From contig NZ_CP124576.1 in the NCBI RefSeq assembly GCF_000281715.2, forward strand, positions 1,247,501 to 1,311,500: a stretch of DNA of 64,000 nucleotides, read 5' to 3'. A program made the position numbers and the translations under genes. The DNA comes from Sphingobium sp. AP49. GTDB taxonomy: Bacteria; Pseudomonadota; Alphaproteobacteria; Sphingomonadales; Sphingomonadaceae. Under the pieces are notes generated by a model that had not been told where the DNA came from, did not search any database, and saw only the letters and a program-made list of their open reading frames with translations. The first letter of the stretch is position 1; the number at the start of each line of letters is the position of its first letter. Below are positions 39,661 to 48,657 of the stretch, piece by piece.

Positions 39661-40883
39661 GCCTGCGCCTCCGCCAGGGCGAGGGCTGGGGGAGTGATTG
39701 CGGCCAGCTCCGCACGATAGGCGCTGACCCGTTCGTAGACGATATTGAAGAGGTGGCGGCAGAGCGCTTCCTGCGCCTGGAAATGGATATGCTTGAGCGC
39801 GCCGCTGTTGAGGCCGCGCTGGCCCGCCTCGATCACGTCGCGATCCTCGGCATGGATGTCGCGCGCGCTGGCCATCGCATATTCGCGGGCATAGCGGCGG
39901 CTGGCGCAGTCATCCTCCCCCTTCCAGTAGAGGCGGATCACCCCGCGCGAGCGATGGGCGTCGATCGGCCAGACGGTGTGGGAGAAGGGCTGGGCCGGCG
40001 AGCCCAGGATGAAGAAATTGGGGAAGAGCGCCAGATAGTCGCGGCTGTGCAGGCCGGCGGTGCCATCGGCCATGGCGAAGCGGGCGGCACGGCCGAAGGA
40101 TTGCGCCTGCACCGGTTTGGGCGCGGGATCGGGATTGGTCCAGATCGTCTGGGTGCGATGGGGGCCGTGAAAGCCCATCTTCGCCGGATAGCCGAAAGGA
40201 TTGTCCTCCCCCACGGCCGGTGCGCCGGACCGGGGATGAATGAAGCGGAGGTGATAATTTTCCTGGAAATTATCGTAGGTCAGCTTCCAGTTAGCGTCGA
40301 TATCATAGACATATTCGGAAAAGGTGGTGGCCTGGGCTGCGGGGAAGCCATCGAGCATCGTCGCATAAGGACCAAGATCGTCGCGCAGGCTTTTCTCCGG
40401 CGTGCCGAGATGGACGAAGATCAGGCCGCCGCAGATGTCGAGCGCGACGCGGGGCAAGGCGCAGTCGGCCTTGTCGACGAAGAAGCGATCGAAATCGGGG
40501 GCGGCGAGCAGTGCGCCGTCGGTTCCGAAGGACCAGCGATGATAGGGGCAAGAAAAGTTGCTGCGCTTGCCGCTCTCCTCTGCCACCAACTGGGTGCCGC
40601 GATGGGTGCAGACATTGTGGAAGGCGCGGATCTCACCATCGCGGCCGCGCACGATCAGCAGCGACGCATCGAGCACCTCGATTTCGCGGCGGATGAAGCT
40701 GCCGCTGTCGGGCAGTTCGCAGACATGGCCGATCTGAAGCCAGGACCGGCGAAACACCGCTTCCCGCTCAAGCCCGAACCAGAGTGGATCATGATAGGGG
40801 GCGGCCGGAATCGGATCGGTGCCGAGCCAGGCCAGACTGTCGTCGCTCATGCCTTGAAAGCCGGACCGTTCGCCGTGCATCAT
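39657..40883 (-). CDS. Rieske-type aromatic-ring-hydroxylating oxygenase alpha subunit
   Basis: A 408-residue non-haem iron oxygenase. The Rieske cluster ligands are Cys92-x-His94 and Cys112-x2-His115 (HNVCTHRG, SCPYHRWSFG). The mononuclear iron ligands include His211 and His216 in the motif DNFQENYHLRFIHP, with an aspartate later. The sequence resembles the single-component alpha subunits that act on quaternary amines, aromatic acids or similar. No beta subunit or reductase is nearby, so electrons must come from a reductase elsewhere. A TetR gene lies directly upstream with an operator in the gap. Start could be at the ATG 11 codons in. Confidence 0.92.
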   Translation of the reverse strand: MMHGERSGFQGMSDDSLAWLGTDPIPAAPYHDPLWFGLEREAVFRRSWLQIGHVCELPDSGSFIRREIEVLDASLLIVRGRDGEIRAFHNVCTHRGTQLVAEESGKRSNFSCPYHRWSFGTDGALLAAPDFDRFFVDKADCALPRVALDICGGLIFVHLGTPEKSLRDDLGPYATMLDGFPAAQATTFSEYVYDIDANWKLTYDNFQENYHLRFIHPRSGAPAVGEDNPFGYPAKMGFHGPHRTQTIWTNPDPAPKPVQAQSFGRAARFAMADGTAGLHSRDYLALFPNFFILGSPAQPFSHTVWPIDAHRSRGVIRLYWKGEDDCASRRYAREYAMASARDIHAEDRDVIEAGQRGLNSGALKHIHFQAQEALCRHLFNIVYERVSAYRAELAAITPPALALAEAQA

Positions 40884-40924
40884 CGCTCTCCGCTGTCTGT
40901 CTTTTCAACAGCATGAGCGCGCTC

Positions 40925-40954
40925 CTTTTAATTTGCAACAGTATTGTTGTAAAT
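40925..40954 (-). promoter_or_regulatory. Promoter with 24-bp palindromic operator for the Rieske operon
   Basis: On the minus strand TTTACA (40948-40953) and TAAAAG (40925-40930) are 17 bases apart. A 24-bp inverted repeat (40931-40954, arms of 10 bases with one mismatch and a 4-base centre; core TTGCAACA / TGTTGTAA) covers the -35 box and the spacer. A repressor bound here would block the promoter. The TetR product encoded just upstream is the obvious candidate. Confidence 0.7.
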
Positions 40955-40958
40955 TGTA

Positions 40959-41549
40959 TCAATCGTCGGCTATACCATCCCGGCGCAGCACGCGCTGCTG
41001 TTCCTGGCGGAAGCGGGCGATGGTGGCTTCGGTGCCGAGATCGGGCGCGACACGGTGGCGAAAGACGCGCGGGCCGATCAGCGCGCTGGTGAGCAGCATC
41101 ACGCAATAGACTTCAGCGTCGATAACTTCGTCGGGGAAGGCGACGCTCAGGCTGGTGCCGATGCCCGATACCAGCGCATCCCAATGCGGATAGCTGGCAC
41201 GGATGTCGCCGGGCGCGATGAAATCCTCGATCCACAGCGACATGATGGCCGGGTTTTCGAGCACGAAGCGGGTGACATAGTCGATACGCGCCTGGCGCGG
41301 CAGTTCCGGGCGGAAGGCGGCGACGATCTGCTGCGAGGACCAGAGCTTTACCGCCGCGACCAGGGCGTCACGATCGGTGAAATGATAATAGATGGTGGTG
41401 CGGTTGACCCCGGCGGCGCGGGCGAGCGCGGAGAGGGACAGCGCGTCGATGCCGCGATCGGCGATCAGCCCGACCGCCAGCTCGATCAGCATCTGGTGGG
41501 TATCCTCGAAGGATTTATAGCGGCGCTGCTGTGCATTTTCCTCGGTCAC
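40959..41549 (-). CDS. TetR-family regulator of the Rieske operon
   Basis: A 196-residue TetR repressor. The helix-turn-helix [25 protein letters not shown] is a clear AcrR-type signature, followed by an all-helical ligand-binding domain. The start is GTG 41549 (GTG ACC GAG GAA AAT), as the ORF continues upstream over 190 codons of non-homologous sequence. It ends 5 bp before a palindrome within the promoter of the Rieske gene, so it probably represses that gene and responds to the substrate or a product. Confidence 0.88.
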   Translation of the reverse strand: MTEENAQQRRYKSFEDTHQMLIELAVGLIADRGIDALSLSALARAAGVNRTTIYYHFTDRDALVAAVKLWSSQQIVAAFRPELPRQARIDYVTRFVLENPAIMSLWIEDFIAPGDIRASYPHWDALVSGIGTSLSVAFPDEVIDAEVYCVMLLTSALIGPRVFRHRVAPDLGTEATIARFRQEQQRVLRRDGIADD

Positions 41550-41648
41550 GCCCCTTCGCCTAGACCCCGCCGTGCAGGGCGGCAAGCGGTGCGTGGGCGA
41601 CCGCCCGTCTCGCTTGAAATTTTTCCCCGTTCCGCCTATGTTTCCACC

Positions 41649-42179
41649 ATGGCCATTCTTCCGATCCTTGAGGCGCCCGATCCGCGCCTGCGTACCATCT
41701 CGACTCCCGTGGAGGCGATCGACGACGATCTGCAGCGTCTGATCGACGACATGTTCGACACCATGTATGACGCGCCGGGCATCGGCTTGGCCGCGATCCA
41801 GGTGGGCGTGCCCAAGCGCGTGCTGGTGATGGATCTGCAGGAGCCGGAATCGGAGGAGGAAGATGCGCCGCCGGTCAAGAAACCGATGGTGTTCATCAAC
41901 CCCGAAATCCTCAAGGGCTCGGAGGAGCTGTCGGTCTATAATGAAGGCTGTCTGTCGGTGCCCGACCAGTTTGCCGAGGTGGAGCGCCCGGCGGCGATCC
42001 GTGCCAGCTGGATGGATCGGGACGGCCGTATCCACGAAGAGCAGTTGGAAGGCCTGTTGGCGACCTGTCTCCAGCATGAGATCGACCATCTGGAGGGTGT
42101 GCTGTTCATCGACCACCTGTCGCGCCTGAAGCGCGACATGTTGCTCAAGAAGCTGAACAAGGCGCGCAAGGCCGCTTGA
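41649..42179 (+). CDS. def: Peptide deformylase
   Basis: A 176-residue metallohydrolase that removes the N-formyl group from nascent proteins. All three motifs are present: [17 protein letters not shown] with metal ligand Cys101, and QHEIDHLEG with His143, Glu144 and His147. The start is ATG 41649. It is not next to fmt (33254), unlike in many bacteria. Confidence 0.97.
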   Translation: MAILPILEAPDPRLRTISTPVEAIDDDLQRLIDDMFDTMYDAPGIGLAAIQVGVPKRVLVMDLQEPESEEEDAPPVKKPMVFINPEILKGSEELSVYNEGCLSVPDQFAEVERPAAIRASWMDRDGRIHEEQLEGLLATCLQHEIDHLEGVLFIDHLSRLKRDMLLKKLNKARKAA

Positions 42180-42224
42180 GTCGTTTCGTCATCGGCATAG
42201 ACTTCCGTTTTTAGGAGCGGGACT

Positions 42225-42587
42225 ATGCCGAGTCGAACTATGGGCTTCGTGGCAAAAGAAGTCTTTCATCCGGCGCAATCGCTGCAGGCAATTACTGCGG
42301 TGGATGGCGATATATTCGTTCGCTGGGCGTATATCACCCTGCTGGGACGGCCTGCCGACGAGGCGGGGCTGGCATTCTACCTGCGCCGGATGCGCGAGGG
42401 AAAGACCAAGGTCAGCATACTCAAGCAGCTGCGGCGTTCACCGGAGGGGCGGGCCTTCGGTGCGCATCTGCCGGGCCTGGAAGGCGCCATTCGGCGCGCG
42501 ATGCTGGAACGGGCGCCGTTGATCGGCCCGGTCTATCAGCGGCTCCGCGGTGGAGCGGAGCAGCCTCGCCAGATACTGCCCCGCTGA
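42225..42587 (+). CDS. DUF4214-domain protein
   Basis: A 120-residue protein carrying one copy of a DUF4214-like motif: FVRWAYITLLGRPADEAGLAFYLRRMREGKTKVSILKQLRRSPEGRAF. In larger proteins this motif is found in secreted or cell-surface proteins of alphaproteobacteria and resembles the phycobilisome-linker-type helices. Here the domain stands alone with a short tail, and no signal peptide is seen. TAGGAG lies 7 bases before ATG. Function is unknown. It converges on phoB with 10 bp between. Confidence 0.75.
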   Translation: MPSRTMGFVAKEVFHPAQSLQAITAVDGDIFVRWAYITLLGRPADEAGLAFYLRRMREGKTKVSILKQLRRSPEGRAFGAHLPGLEGAIRRAMLERAPLIGPVYQRLRGGAEQPRQILPR

Positions 42588-42597
42588 TCCACCATTT

Positions 42598-43296
42598 TCA
42601 GGCTAGGCCGTCCGTGTCGAGCGCATAGCCGGCCGAGCGGACGGTGCGGATGATGTCATGGCGGCCATCGACATTGATCGCCTTGCGCAGGCGACGGATA
42701 TGGACGTCCACGGTGCGCAGTTCGATGTCGCTGTCCTGGCCCCAGACGCTGTCGAGCAGGCGCTCGCGCGAGAAGACCCAGCCGGGATGTTCCAGAAAAT
42801 GCTTGAGCAGGCGGAACTCGGTGGGGCCGAGCGGAATGACCTGGCCGCCGCGGCGCACCTTGTGGCCAACCGTATCCATCTCGACATCGGCAAAGGTCAG
42901 CGTCTCGCCGGCCAGCGCCGGGCGCACGCGACGCAGCACCGCGCCGACACGGGCGACCAACTCGCGCGGGGAGAAGGGCTTGGTGACATAGTCGTCAGCG
43001 CCGGTTTCGAGGCCACGCACGCGATCCTCTTCCTCGCCGCGCGCGGTCAGCATGATGATCGGCACATTGGCGGTGCCGTTCATGCGGCGCAGGCGGCGGC
43101 AGACCTCGATCCCGGACAGGCTTTCGACCATCCAGTCGAGCAGCACGATGTCGGGCGTGCTTTCCTGCGCCATCAGCAGCGCTTCCTCGCCATCGACGGT
43201 ATGGGCGACCTCGAAATCCTCACGCTTGAAATGCCAGATGAGCAGCTCGGCCAGCGCCGCGTCATCCTCCACCAGCAGCATCTTCGCCCGGGCCAT
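42598..43296 (-). CDS. phoB: Phosphate regulon response regulator
   Basis: PhoB activates phosphate-starvation genes by binding Pho boxes. The 232-residue protein has a receiver domain with phospho-acceptor Asp54 (DIVLLDWMVES), Lys in TKPFSPREL, and a winged-helix DNA-binding domain (about 130-230, with RTVDVHIRRLRKAIN). It starts 2 bases after phoU ends. It should bind the Pho box at 48596-48624. Confidence 0.95.
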   Translation of the reverse strand: MARAKMLLVEDDAALAELLIWHFKREDFEVAHTVDGEEALLMAQESTPDIVLLDWMVESLSGIEVCRRLRRMNGTANVPIIMLTARGEEEDRVRGLETGADDYVTKPFSPRELVARVGAVLRRVRPALAGETLTFADVEMDTVGHKVRRGGQVIPLGPTEFRLLKHFLEHPGWVFSRERLLDSVWGQDSDIELRTVDVHIRRLRKAINVDGRHDIIRTVRSAGYALDTDGLA

Positions 43297-43298
43297 GC

Positions 43299-43997
43299 TC
43301 AGTTCTCCGTCTGCTGCTGGGTGCCGCCGCGTTCGCGTTCGGGCAGGGTCTGGCCCGTGGCGGCATAATAGACCATTTCCGCGACATTGGTCGCATGGTC
43401 GCCGATGCGTTCGATATTCTTGGCGATGAACAGCAGATGCGCGCATTCGCTGATGGTCTTGGGATTTTCGACCATATAGGTCACCAGCGTGCGGAACACG
43501 CTGTCATAGAAATCGTCGACGACCTGATCGCGCTCGACCACCGCCAGCGCGAGTTCAGCGTCGCGCGCGGCGAAGGCGTTTAGCACGTCATGCACCATCT
43601 CGCCCGCGACCTGGCCCATCGAGGGCAGCAGTGATACCGGCTCCAGCTTGTGCTGGTTGGCGGCGATCAGCGGCACGCGCTTGGCGATATTCTTGGCATA
43701 GTCACCGATCCGCTCGACCACACTGACGATCTTGAGCGCAGCGATCACATCGCGCAGGTCGTTGGCCATGGGCGCACGCAGGGCGATGATCTGCACCACC
43801 AGCTTTTCGACTTCCGCTTCGAGGGCATCGATGCGCTTGTCGTCGGCAACCACTTCGGCCGCCAGCGCCGTATCCTGGCGCTGCAGCGCCAGCATCGCAT
43901 TCTCGATCGCCGCTTCCGCGCGCCCGCCCATTTCGGCGATCAGGCCGCGCAGCCGGTCGATTTCCTCGTCAAATGCCTTGATCGTATGTTCAGCCAT
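43299..43997 (-). CDS. phoU: Phosphate signalling protein PhoU
   Basis: PhoU links the Pst transporter to PhoR and prevents PhoB activation when phosphate is plentiful. The 232-residue protein has the two-fold three-helix repeat with the acidic metal-binding motifs ERIGDYAKNIAKR and ERIGDHATNVAEMV. It starts 17 bp after pstB. Confidence 0.95.
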   Translation of the reverse strand: MAEHTIKAFDEEIDRLRGLIAEMGGRAEAAIENAMLALQRQDTALAAEVVADDKRIDALEAEVEKLVVQIIALRAPMANDLRDVIAALKIVSVVERIGDYAKNIAKRVPLIAANQHKLEPVSLLPSMGQVAGEMVHDVLNAFAARDAELALAVVERDQVVDDFYDSVFRTLVTYMVENPKTISECAHLLFIAKNIERIGDHATNVAEMVYYAATGQTLPERERGGTQQQTEN

Positions 43998-44014
43998 GTT
44001 TCTTCTCCCCCCGA

Positions 44015-44803
44015 TCAGCCGTAGCGACCGGTGATATAATCCTTGGTCCGCTCCTGGCGCGGGTTGGTGAAGATGTCGCTCGTCACGCCATATTCGACCA
44101 GTTCGCCCAGGTGGAAGAAGGCGGTGCGCTGCGACACGCGCGCGGCCTGCTGCATGTTGTGGGTCACGATGACGATGCCATAGCGACCGCGCAGTTCGTG
44201 GATCAGTTCCTCGATCTTGGCGGTGGCGATCGGGTCGAGCGCCGAGCAGGGCTCGTCCATCAGGATGACTTCGGGTTCGACCGCGATGGCGCGACCGATG
44301 CACAGACGCTGTTGCTGACCACCCGACAAAGCGGTGCCGCTGTCATTGAGGCGATCCTTGACCTCGTCCCACAGGCCGGCGCGCCGCAGCGACTTTTCGA
44401 CGATCACGTCCATGTCCGCCTTGCCCGCGGCGAGGCCGTGGATGCGGGGGCCATAGGCGATATTCTCGTAGATCGACTTGGGGAAGGGGTTGGGCTTCTG
44501 GAACACCATGCCGACCCGCGCGCGCAGTTGCACCACGTCCATGGTCGGGGCGTAGATATCCTCGCCATCGAGCGTGATCTGCCCTTCGACCCGGGCCGAG
44601 GCGACGGTGTCGTTCATGCGGTTCAAGGTCCGCAGGAAGGTCGACTTGCCGCAGCCCGACGGGCCGATGAAGGCGGTGACATGGTCCATGTCGACGTCGA
44701 TCGAGACGCCCTTGATCGCCTGTTTCTCGCCATAGAAGACCTTGACGTCACGCGCCGTCATCTTCGGATTGGCTATCGCCAGGCTTTGCTGTTCTTCGGT
44801 CAT
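44015..44803 (-). CDS. pstB: Phosphate ABC transporter ATP-binding protein
   Basis: The ATPase of the PstSCAB high-affinity phosphate importer, 262 residues. Walker [10 protein letters not shown] at residues 47-55, the signature LSGGQQQR, Walker [14 protein letters not shown] and the His switch IVTHNM are all present. The start is set at ATG 44803; a GTG five codons upstream would overlap the pstA stop. It is followed by phoU. Confidence 0.96.
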   Translation of the reverse strand: MTEEQQSLAIANPKMTARDVKVFYGEKQAIKGVSIDVDMDHVTAFIGPSGCGKSTFLRTLNRMNDTVASARVEGQITLDGEDIYAPTMDVVQLRARVGMVFQKPNPFPKSIYENIAYGPRIHGLAAGKADMDVIVEKSLRRAGLWDEVKDRLNDSGTALSGGQQQRLCIGRAIAVEPEVILMDEPCSALDPIATAKIEELIHELRGRYGIVIVTHNMQQAARVSQRTAFFHLGELVEYGVTSDIFTNPRQERTKDYITGRYG

Positions 44804-44811
44804 GGGTGTGA

Positions 44812-46056
44812 TTACCACCGTTTTTCAAACTTGTTGCGCAGGTAGATGGCGAGGCCGTTCATCGCGAGCAGGAAGGCCAGCAGGACGATGATCGCGGCCG
44901 AGGTCTTTTCGACGAAGCCCTTGGAGACTTCATCCGACCAGAGGAAGATCTGCACCGGCAGCACGGTCGCCGGATCGGTCACGCCGCCGGGCGGCGTGGC
45001 GATGAAGGCGCGCATGCCGATCATCAGCAGCGGTGCCGTTTCGCCGAGCGCACGCGCCATGCCGATAATCGTGCCAGTGAGGATGCCGGGCAGGGCCAGC
45101 GGCAGCACATGCTGGAACACGACCTGGACCGGCGAGGCGCCGATGCCGAGCGCGGCGTCGCGGATGCTGGGCGGCACCGACTTGATCGCGTTGCGGCCGG
45201 CAATGACGATGACCGGCATGGTCATCAGCGCCAGGGTCATGCCGCCGACCAGTGCGGCCGAGCGTGGCAGGTTGAGAAGGTTGAGGAAGATCGACAGGCC
45301 GAGCAGGCCGAAGATGATCGAGGGTACCGCCGCGAGATTGTTGATCGACACCTCGATGATGTCGGTCCACCAGCTCTTGCGGGCATATTCCTCCAGATAG
45401 AGCGCCGTGGCGACGCCGATCGGGAAGCTGAGCAGCAGGGTCACCAGCATCGTCAGCAGCGAGCCCTTGAACGCCCCCCAGATGCCGACCTGGGTCGGAT
45501 CGGTGCCGTCGCTGGCGGTCAAGAAACCCCAGTTGAGGCCGGTGGCGAGCAGGCCGGCCTGACGCAGGCGCGCGACTTGCGCCTCGGCCTCGGGCGCTCC
45601 CTTGCTCTTGGCGGCAAGGTCGATCGCGGTTGCGGCGGGGATGTCGATCGTCTCGGTACGGCTCAGGATATTGGGATCGGCCTTGATCGCGTCGCGGATG
45701 GCAATCCAGGCGCTGGGCGAGATCATCGCGTCGGCATCCTTGCCCAAGACCTTCTGCGCGACGGCGCTGGTTACCATCGGCAGATTGGCGTTGGCCAGCG
45801 CCTCGTCGGTGATGTTGGCCGGATCGAGCAGCAGCGGCGAGGCCGGGAAATCGACCTTCAGCGCGATTTCCGTGCGGGTGAAGCCGCGGATACCGTTGCC
45901 GACCATGGTGAAGAGCAGGAAGGCGAGGAAGGCGGCGCTGAGGGCGACGGCGAGCAGGCCCGCCAGCTTGAAGCGACGCTCGGCGGCATAGCGCCGGGCG
46001 ATCCGCTTGCGCATGGCATCCGACTTCCAGTCGGTGGGGAGGCGTTCGGCGCTCAT
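44812..46056 (-). CDS. pstA: Phosphate ABC transporter permease PstA
   Basis: A 414-residue inner membrane permease. The C-terminal half has the standard PstA fold with the binding-protein-dependent motif GGTDLI-like region (here [24 protein letters not shown] and [46 protein letters not shown]). The N terminus is long, with about 130 residues of periplasmic sequence between the first two helices (the DUF3333-type extension). Its start codon shares one base with the pstC stop (TAATG). Confidence 0.94.
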   Translation of the reverse strand: MSAERLPTDWKSDAMRKRIARRYAAERRFKLAGLLAVALSAAFLAFLLFTMVGNGIRGFTRTEIALKVDFPASPLLLDPANITDEALANANLPMVTSAVAQKVLGKDADAMISPSAWIAIRDAIKADPNILSRTETIDIPAATAIDLAAKSKGAPEAEAQVARLRQAGLLATGLNWGFLTASDGTDPTQVGIWGAFKGSLLTMLVTLLLSFPIGVATALYLEEYARKSWWTDIIEVSINNLAAVPSIIFGLLGLSIFLNLLNLPRSAALVGGMTLALMTMPVIVIAGRNAIKSVPPSIRDAALGIGASPVQVVFQHVLPLALPGILTGTIIGMARALGETAPLLMIGMRAFIATPPGGVTDPATVLPVQIFLWSDEVSKGFVEKTSAAIIVLLAFLLAMNGLAIYLRNKFEKRW

Positions 46057-47450
46057 TATTCGTAAGCCTCGCGATATTTCTTCACGACCCGCAGGGCCAC
46101 GATGTTGAGCAGCAGGGTGACGATGAACAGGACCAGGCCGAGAGCGAAGGCGGCGAGCGTCTTGGCGCTGTCAAACTCCTGGTCACCGGTCAGCAACTGG
46201 ACGATCTGGGTCGTCACCGTGGTCACGCTGGCAAAGGGGTTGAGGGTGAGGTTGGCAGCCAGACCGGCGGCCATCACCACAATCATCGTCTCGCCGATGG
46301 CGCGGCTGACGGCGAGCAGCACGCCGCCGACGACGCCGGGCAGCGCGGCCGGGATCAGCACGCGGCTGATCGTCTCGCTCGTGGTGGCGCCCATCGCCAG
46401 GCTGCCGTCGCGCATCGACTGCGGCACGGCGGCGATGCTGTCATCGGCCATGGAGGAGACGAACGGAATGATCATCACGCCCATGACGAGACCGGCAGCC
46501 AGCGCGCTTTCCGAAGAGGCGCCATGGATGCCGATCATCACCGCAAAGTCGCGCAGGGCCGGCGCAATGGTGAGCGCGGCAAAATAGCCATAGACGACCG
46601 TGGGCACGCCTGCGAGCATCTCCAGCGTCGGCTTCATCCATTTGCGCACCGTGGGGCTGGCATATTGGGTGAGATAGATGGCGCTCATCAGGCCGAGCGG
46701 GATGGCGACGATCATGGCGATGATCGCGCCGATGAAGATCGTGCCCCAGAAGAGCGGTACCGCGCCGAACGCATCCTCATTGCCATAGCCCATGGCGGCC
46801 GACTGCGGGCTCCATTTGGTGCCGAACAGGAAGTCGATCGGGTTCACCATCGAGAAGAAGCGGAAGCTTTCCCACAAGAGCGAGGCGACGATGCCGAGCG
46901 TGGTAATGATCGCCAGCAGCGAGGCGATCAGCAGGGTCGCCATGACCAGCCGCTCGACCCGGGTGCGGGCGCGGAAGTCGGGGCGGACGCGGGTGAAGGC
47001 ATAGGCGCCGCCGGCAAAGGCGAGCACCAGCGCCAGCACCGCGCCGGCAATGCCATAATGGCTGAGCGCGCTGCGATAGGGTTCGACCAGCGCATTGGCC
47101 GCCGGATTGAAGGCGCCGGCCTGCGCGCCGGTGGCGATCGCCCGTGCCTCGCCCAGGATGGCGGAGCGCGAGAAGCCGTCCATCGGCAGGCTCTGCGCCG
47201 CCGGATCGGCCAGCACCGACTGGGTGACGAGGCCGGGCGAGACATTGGCCCAGACCGCCAGGAAGATGCCGGCCGGGATCAGGGTCCACAGCGCGACATA
47301 CCAGCCATGATAGCCGGGCAGGCTGTGTACCGCGTCGCGGCGACCGCTGGCGCGCGCCACGCCGGCAAGGCGCAGCGCACGGGCGCGGGCGCTGACCCAG
47401 GCGATCGCGCCCAGGCCCGCCAGCAGCAGGAGGATTGCAGGACCGGTCAT
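46056..47450 (-). CDS. pstC: Phosphate ABC transporter permease PstC
   Basis: A 464-residue permease with about eight transmembrane helices. As in the large form of PstC found in alphaproteobacteria, an N-terminal two-helix region and long periplasmic loops precede the transport domain. The cytoplasmic EAA loop is in ALAMGATTSETISRVLIPAALPGVVGGVLLAVSRAIGETMIVVMAAG. It starts 7 bp after pstS. Confidence 0.94.
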   Translation of the reverse strand: MTGPAILLLLAGLGAIAWVSARARALRLAGVARASGRRDAVHSLPGYHGWYVALWTLIPAGIFLAVWANVSPGLVTQSVLADPAAQSLPMDGFSRSAILGEARAIATGAQAGAFNPAANALVEPYRSALSHYGIAGAVLALVLAFAGGAYAFTRVRPDFRARTRVERLVMATLLIASLLAIITTLGIVASLLWESFRFFSMVNPIDFLFGTKWSPQSAAMGYGNEDAFGAVPLFWGTIFIGAIIAMIVAIPLGLMSAIYLTQYASPTVRKWMKPTLEMLAGVPTVVYGYFAALTIAPALRDFAVMIGIHGASSESALAAGLVMGVMIIPFVSSMADDSIAAVPQSMRDGSLAMGATTSETISRVLIPAALPGVVGGVLLAVSRAIGETMIVVMAAGLAANLTLNPFASVTTVTTQIVQLLTGDQEFDSAKTLAAFALGLVLFIVTLLLNIVALRVVKKYREAYE

Positions 47451-47457
47451 GATGCCC

Positions 47458-48513
47458 TTACTTCAGCTGCGAACCGTCGAGGACGCTGAGCGACTTGACG
47501 ACTTCCGCGCTCTTCTTGCGCACGTCCTCCGGCGCCGCGACCATGCCGCGCTTGGTCAGCGCGCCGTCGGGGTTCCAGTTGGCGGCGAAGGTGTCGAGGA
47601 AGCCCTGCAGGCCACGGATCGCCTGCATATGTGCCTTCTTCACATAGATGTAGAGCGGGCGGGCGCCGGGATATTGGCCGGTCGAGACGGTCTCGTAGCT
47701 GGCTTCGATGCCGTTGATCGGCACGTCCTTGAGCGTGTCCTTATTCTCTTCCAGGAAGCTGTAGCCGAAGACGCCGACGGCGTTCGGGTTGGCGCCGAGC
47801 TTCTGGACGATCAGATTGTCATTCTCGCCCGAGTCCACATATTTGCCGTCCTCGCGGATGCGGGTGCAGGTGGCCTTGAACTCGTCCTCGCTCTTCTTCT
47901 TGAGTTCTTCCATCGCCGGGTCGGTTTCGCAACCCTTGGTCAGGATCAGTTCGGCGAGCGAGTCGCGCGTGCCGCTGGTCGAGGGCGGGCCGAACACCGA
48001 GATGGCGATCGCGGGCAGGCTGGGGTCGACATCCTTCCAGGTCTGGGCCTTGTTCGGACCCTTGCCATAGGGATTGGCGGCCAGCGCCTCATAGACGATC
48101 TTGGGGGTTAGCTTGAGGCCGGGGCCTTGCTTGGATTCGGCGAAGGCCAGGCCGTCGACACCGACCTGGATCTCGATGATGTCCTTGACGCCATTGGCGG
48201 CGCACTGCTCGAACTCGGCCTTCTTCATGCGGCGCGAGGCATCGGCAATGTCGGGATGCTGGGCGCCGACGCCGGCGCAGAACAGCTTCATGCCGCCGCC
48301 GGTGCCGGTCGATTCGATGATCGGCGACTTCATGCCGGGATTGCCCTGAACGAACAGTTCGGCAACTGCGGTGGCGAAGGGATAGACGGTGGAGGAACCG
48401 ACCGCGCGGATCTGGTCACGGGTTGCGCCAGCGCCGCCACCCGACTGGTCACCGCAGCCGGCAAGCGAAAGAGCGGCCACAGCGGTCGCGGCAAAAAGGG
48501 CGAATTGCTTCAC
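47458..48513 (-). CDS. pstS: Phosphate-binding lipoprotein PstS
   Basis: The periplasmic phosphate receptor of the Pst transporter, 351 residues. Signal peptide with lipobox SLAGC (Cys20), phosphate-site motif AVGSSTVYPFATAVAE, and a SGTRDS anion loop. The start is GTG 48513, 5 bases after GGAGG; the apparent TTG four codons earlier lies inside that binding site. A Pho box lies 83 bases upstream. It heads the pstSCAB-phoU-phoB unit. Confidence 0.94.
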   Translation of the reverse strand: MKQFALFAATAVAALSLAGCGDQSGGGAGATRDQIRAVGSSTVYPFATAVAELFVQGNPGMKSPIIESTGTGGGMKLFCAGVGAQHPDIADASRRMKKAEFEQCAANGVKDIIEIQVGVDGLAFAESKQGPGLKLTPKIVYEALAANPYGKGPNKAQTWKDVDPSLPAIAISVFGPPSTSGTRDSLAELILTKGCETDPAMEELKKKSEDEFKATCTRIREDGKYVDSGENDNLIVQKLGANPNAVGVFGYSFLEENKDTLKDVPINGIEASYETVSTGQYPGARPLYIYVKKAHMQAIRGLQGFLDTFAANWNPDGALTKRGMVAAPEDVRKKSAEVVKSLSVLDGSQLK

Positions 48514-48595
48514 GGGAACCTCCAACTAACAGGCCGCGATTCGCAATGTCGCGCCCCCTTGAGGAAGGCGCCTAGCCGCGGACCATCGCGCCTTT

Positions 48596-48624
48596 GTGAC
48601 AGTCAGATTGCATTTTCATGACAA
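48596..48624 (-). promoter_or_regulatory. Three-unit Pho box upstream of pstS
   Basis: On the minus strand three 7-mers, TTGTCAT, ATGCAAT and CTGTCAC, are spaced by exactly 4 bases, giving the 11-base period of PhoB sites. The outer two match the CTGTCAT/C consensus at 6-7 of 7 bases; the middle one is weaker. It lies between phoR and pstS and should drive pstSCAB-phoU-phoB in phosphate starvation. Confidence 0.8.
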
Positions 48625-48657
48625 GAGGGGCGATGAAGGGCTTTGGCGGCGATTTTT

